Notes under the pieces: generated by a model | The model's input: the letters and a program-made list of their open reading frames with translations, nothing else | The model's database searches: none | What the model was told of the DNA's origin: nothing | Source of the DNA: Acidobacteriota bacterium | GTDB lineage: Bacteria > Acidobacteriota > Terriglobia > 20CM-2-55-15 | Length of the DNA: 5,118 nt | Assembly: GCA_003222755.1 (NCBI GenBank) | Contig: QHXA01000021.1 | Coordinates: forward strand, 1 to 5,118 | Reading direction: 5' to 3' | Part shown: positions 4,595-5,118 of the stretch, piece after piece | How the letters are laid out: the number at the start of each line of letters is the position of its first letter | Position numbering within the stretch: the first letter of the stretch is position 1 | Made by a program: the position numbers and the translations under genes

Positions 4595-5118
4595 ATGAAA
4601 CTTCTTCGCTACGACGTCGCATGCACCGCAGTGCTGATGCTTTTTTTCATACTTCCACTGCCAACAGATGCCCAAACTACAGAGCAATACACGATTAAGG
4701 TGATGCCACCAGGCGGCCCGACGCCCCGACTGGCAGACGGGCATCCGGATTTGTCGGGCCTTTGGCTCCCCAATAGTGCGGGCCAGGGGGTCAGCGGTCG
4801 ATATGGCGTCGACCCTGCCGCACGAAGGCAGTTCGATCCCAAGATGACGCCGGAGGAACCACCTTCTTTCCAATCCTGGGCGGCGGCAAAAATCAAGGCC
4901 ATGACACCGACAGAGCTTGAGCTGTCGAAGTCGTCCGTGAATTGTATGCCGCGCGGTGTTCCGGCCATCTGGCTGCAAAACCCATATGGGACCATGCTCG
5001 TTCATAAGCCCGGAATCTTGGTACAGCTGTTCGAAGTCCTCAATAACTTTCGTGTGATACCGACGGACGGTAGTCCGCACGCGAAATATCCAGAGCCGTT
5101 GTTTCAGGGCGACAGTGT
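4595..5118 (+). CDS. Secreted 'DGHPDLSGLW' family protein, 3' end beyond the window
   Basis: An ATG at 4595 opens a frame that stays open to the right edge (174 codons plus two bases). It is preceded by AGGAG (4583-4587), overlapping the stop of the DUF6152 gene, at a seven-base spacing. The product starts with a signal peptide, MKLLRYDVACTAVLMLFFIL, with cleavage after A26 (PTDA|QTT). It continues with a Pro/Gly-rich stretch and RLADGHPDLSGLW (45-57), FDPKMTPEEPP (80-90), a helical segment about 92-113, NCMPRGVP (116-123), NPYGTMLVHKPGILVQLFEVLNNFRVIPTDG (129-159) and YPEPLFQGDSV at the edge. From memory this matches a large uncharacterised family of secreted proteins in Acidobacteriota with a PDLSGxW start, a C.P.G.P block and a GxSxGxWxGDTL block that would follow directly after the edge. 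No enzymatic motif is recognised. Tight coupling to DUF6152 suggests a shared function. Confidence 0.85.
   Translation, partial: MKLLRYDVACTAVLMLFFILPLPTDAQTTEQYTIKVMPPGGPTPRLADGHPDLSGLWLPNSAGQGVSGRYGVDPAARRQFDPKMTPEEPPSFQSWAAAKIKAMTPTELELSKSSVNCMPRGVPAIWLQNPYGTMLVHKPGILVQLFEVLNNFRVIPTDGSPHAKYPEPLFQGDS

Noticed and set aside
4529..5080. Minus-strand open frame of 183 codons opposite the DUF6152/PDLSGxW pair
   Set aside because: It covers the end of one well-supported gene and most of another; composition is Arg/His/Cys-rich as expected of an antisense shadow.

Overview
The window looks like a chromosomal segment of a Gram-negative, soil-type bacterium, most likely an Acidobacteriota member. 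This is inferred from protein style: a DUF6152 protein (mature start HHSFAAEFD) followed directly by a secreted protein of the 'DGHPDLSGLW' type, and an N-terminus reading NPYRPVRGLA. I recall these families as common in Acidobacteriota; no search was possible. Almost every product carries an export signal or membrane anchor, so this is a cell-envelope region. No tRNA, rRNA, CRISPR array, insertion sequence or phage gene was seen.

Layout. (1) 1-126, minus: the first 42 codons of a secreted protein, cut by the window edge, with a candidate promoter at 195-223. (2) 244-1350, plus: apbE, a lipoprotein FAD:protein FMN transferase. Ten bases later comes a secreted protein of unknown function (1361-1837), almost certainly in the same operon. 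(3) Converging on these, on the minus strand, is a two-gene operon: a secreted FMN-binding-domain protein (3359-2832) overlapping by a GTGA junction with a membrane 4Fe-4S protein (2835-1879). A good sigma-70-type promoter lies at 3383-3411. (4) Divergent from that operon, plus strand: a single-pass membrane protein with a proline-rich linker and a C-terminal SH3-like domain (about 3494-4054). (5) 4174-4584 and 4595-end, plus: the DUF6152 protein and the start of the PDLSGxW protein, a tight pair.

How the genes may work together. The best-supported story is an extracytosolic flavin electron-transfer module. The FMN-binding protein and the 4Fe-4S protein together match the two halves of NosR/PceC-type flavoproteins: a periplasmic FMN domain, then a five-helix membrane part with two CxxxC loops and two C-terminal 4Fe-4S clusters. 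Here they are separate genes. ApbE would attach FMN covalently to the exported FMN domain. Electrons could then pass between cytoplasmic Fe-S clusters and periplasmic flavin. No nosZ or other terminal reductase is in view, so the final acceptor is unknown. The predicted flavin attachment site reads DAVSRAS instead of the usual D..SGAT, which puts serine at the acceptor position. That is the most checkable oddity in the window.

The SH3 protein, the DUF6152/PDLSGxW pair and the left-edge protein have no demonstrable link to the redox module beyond proximity.
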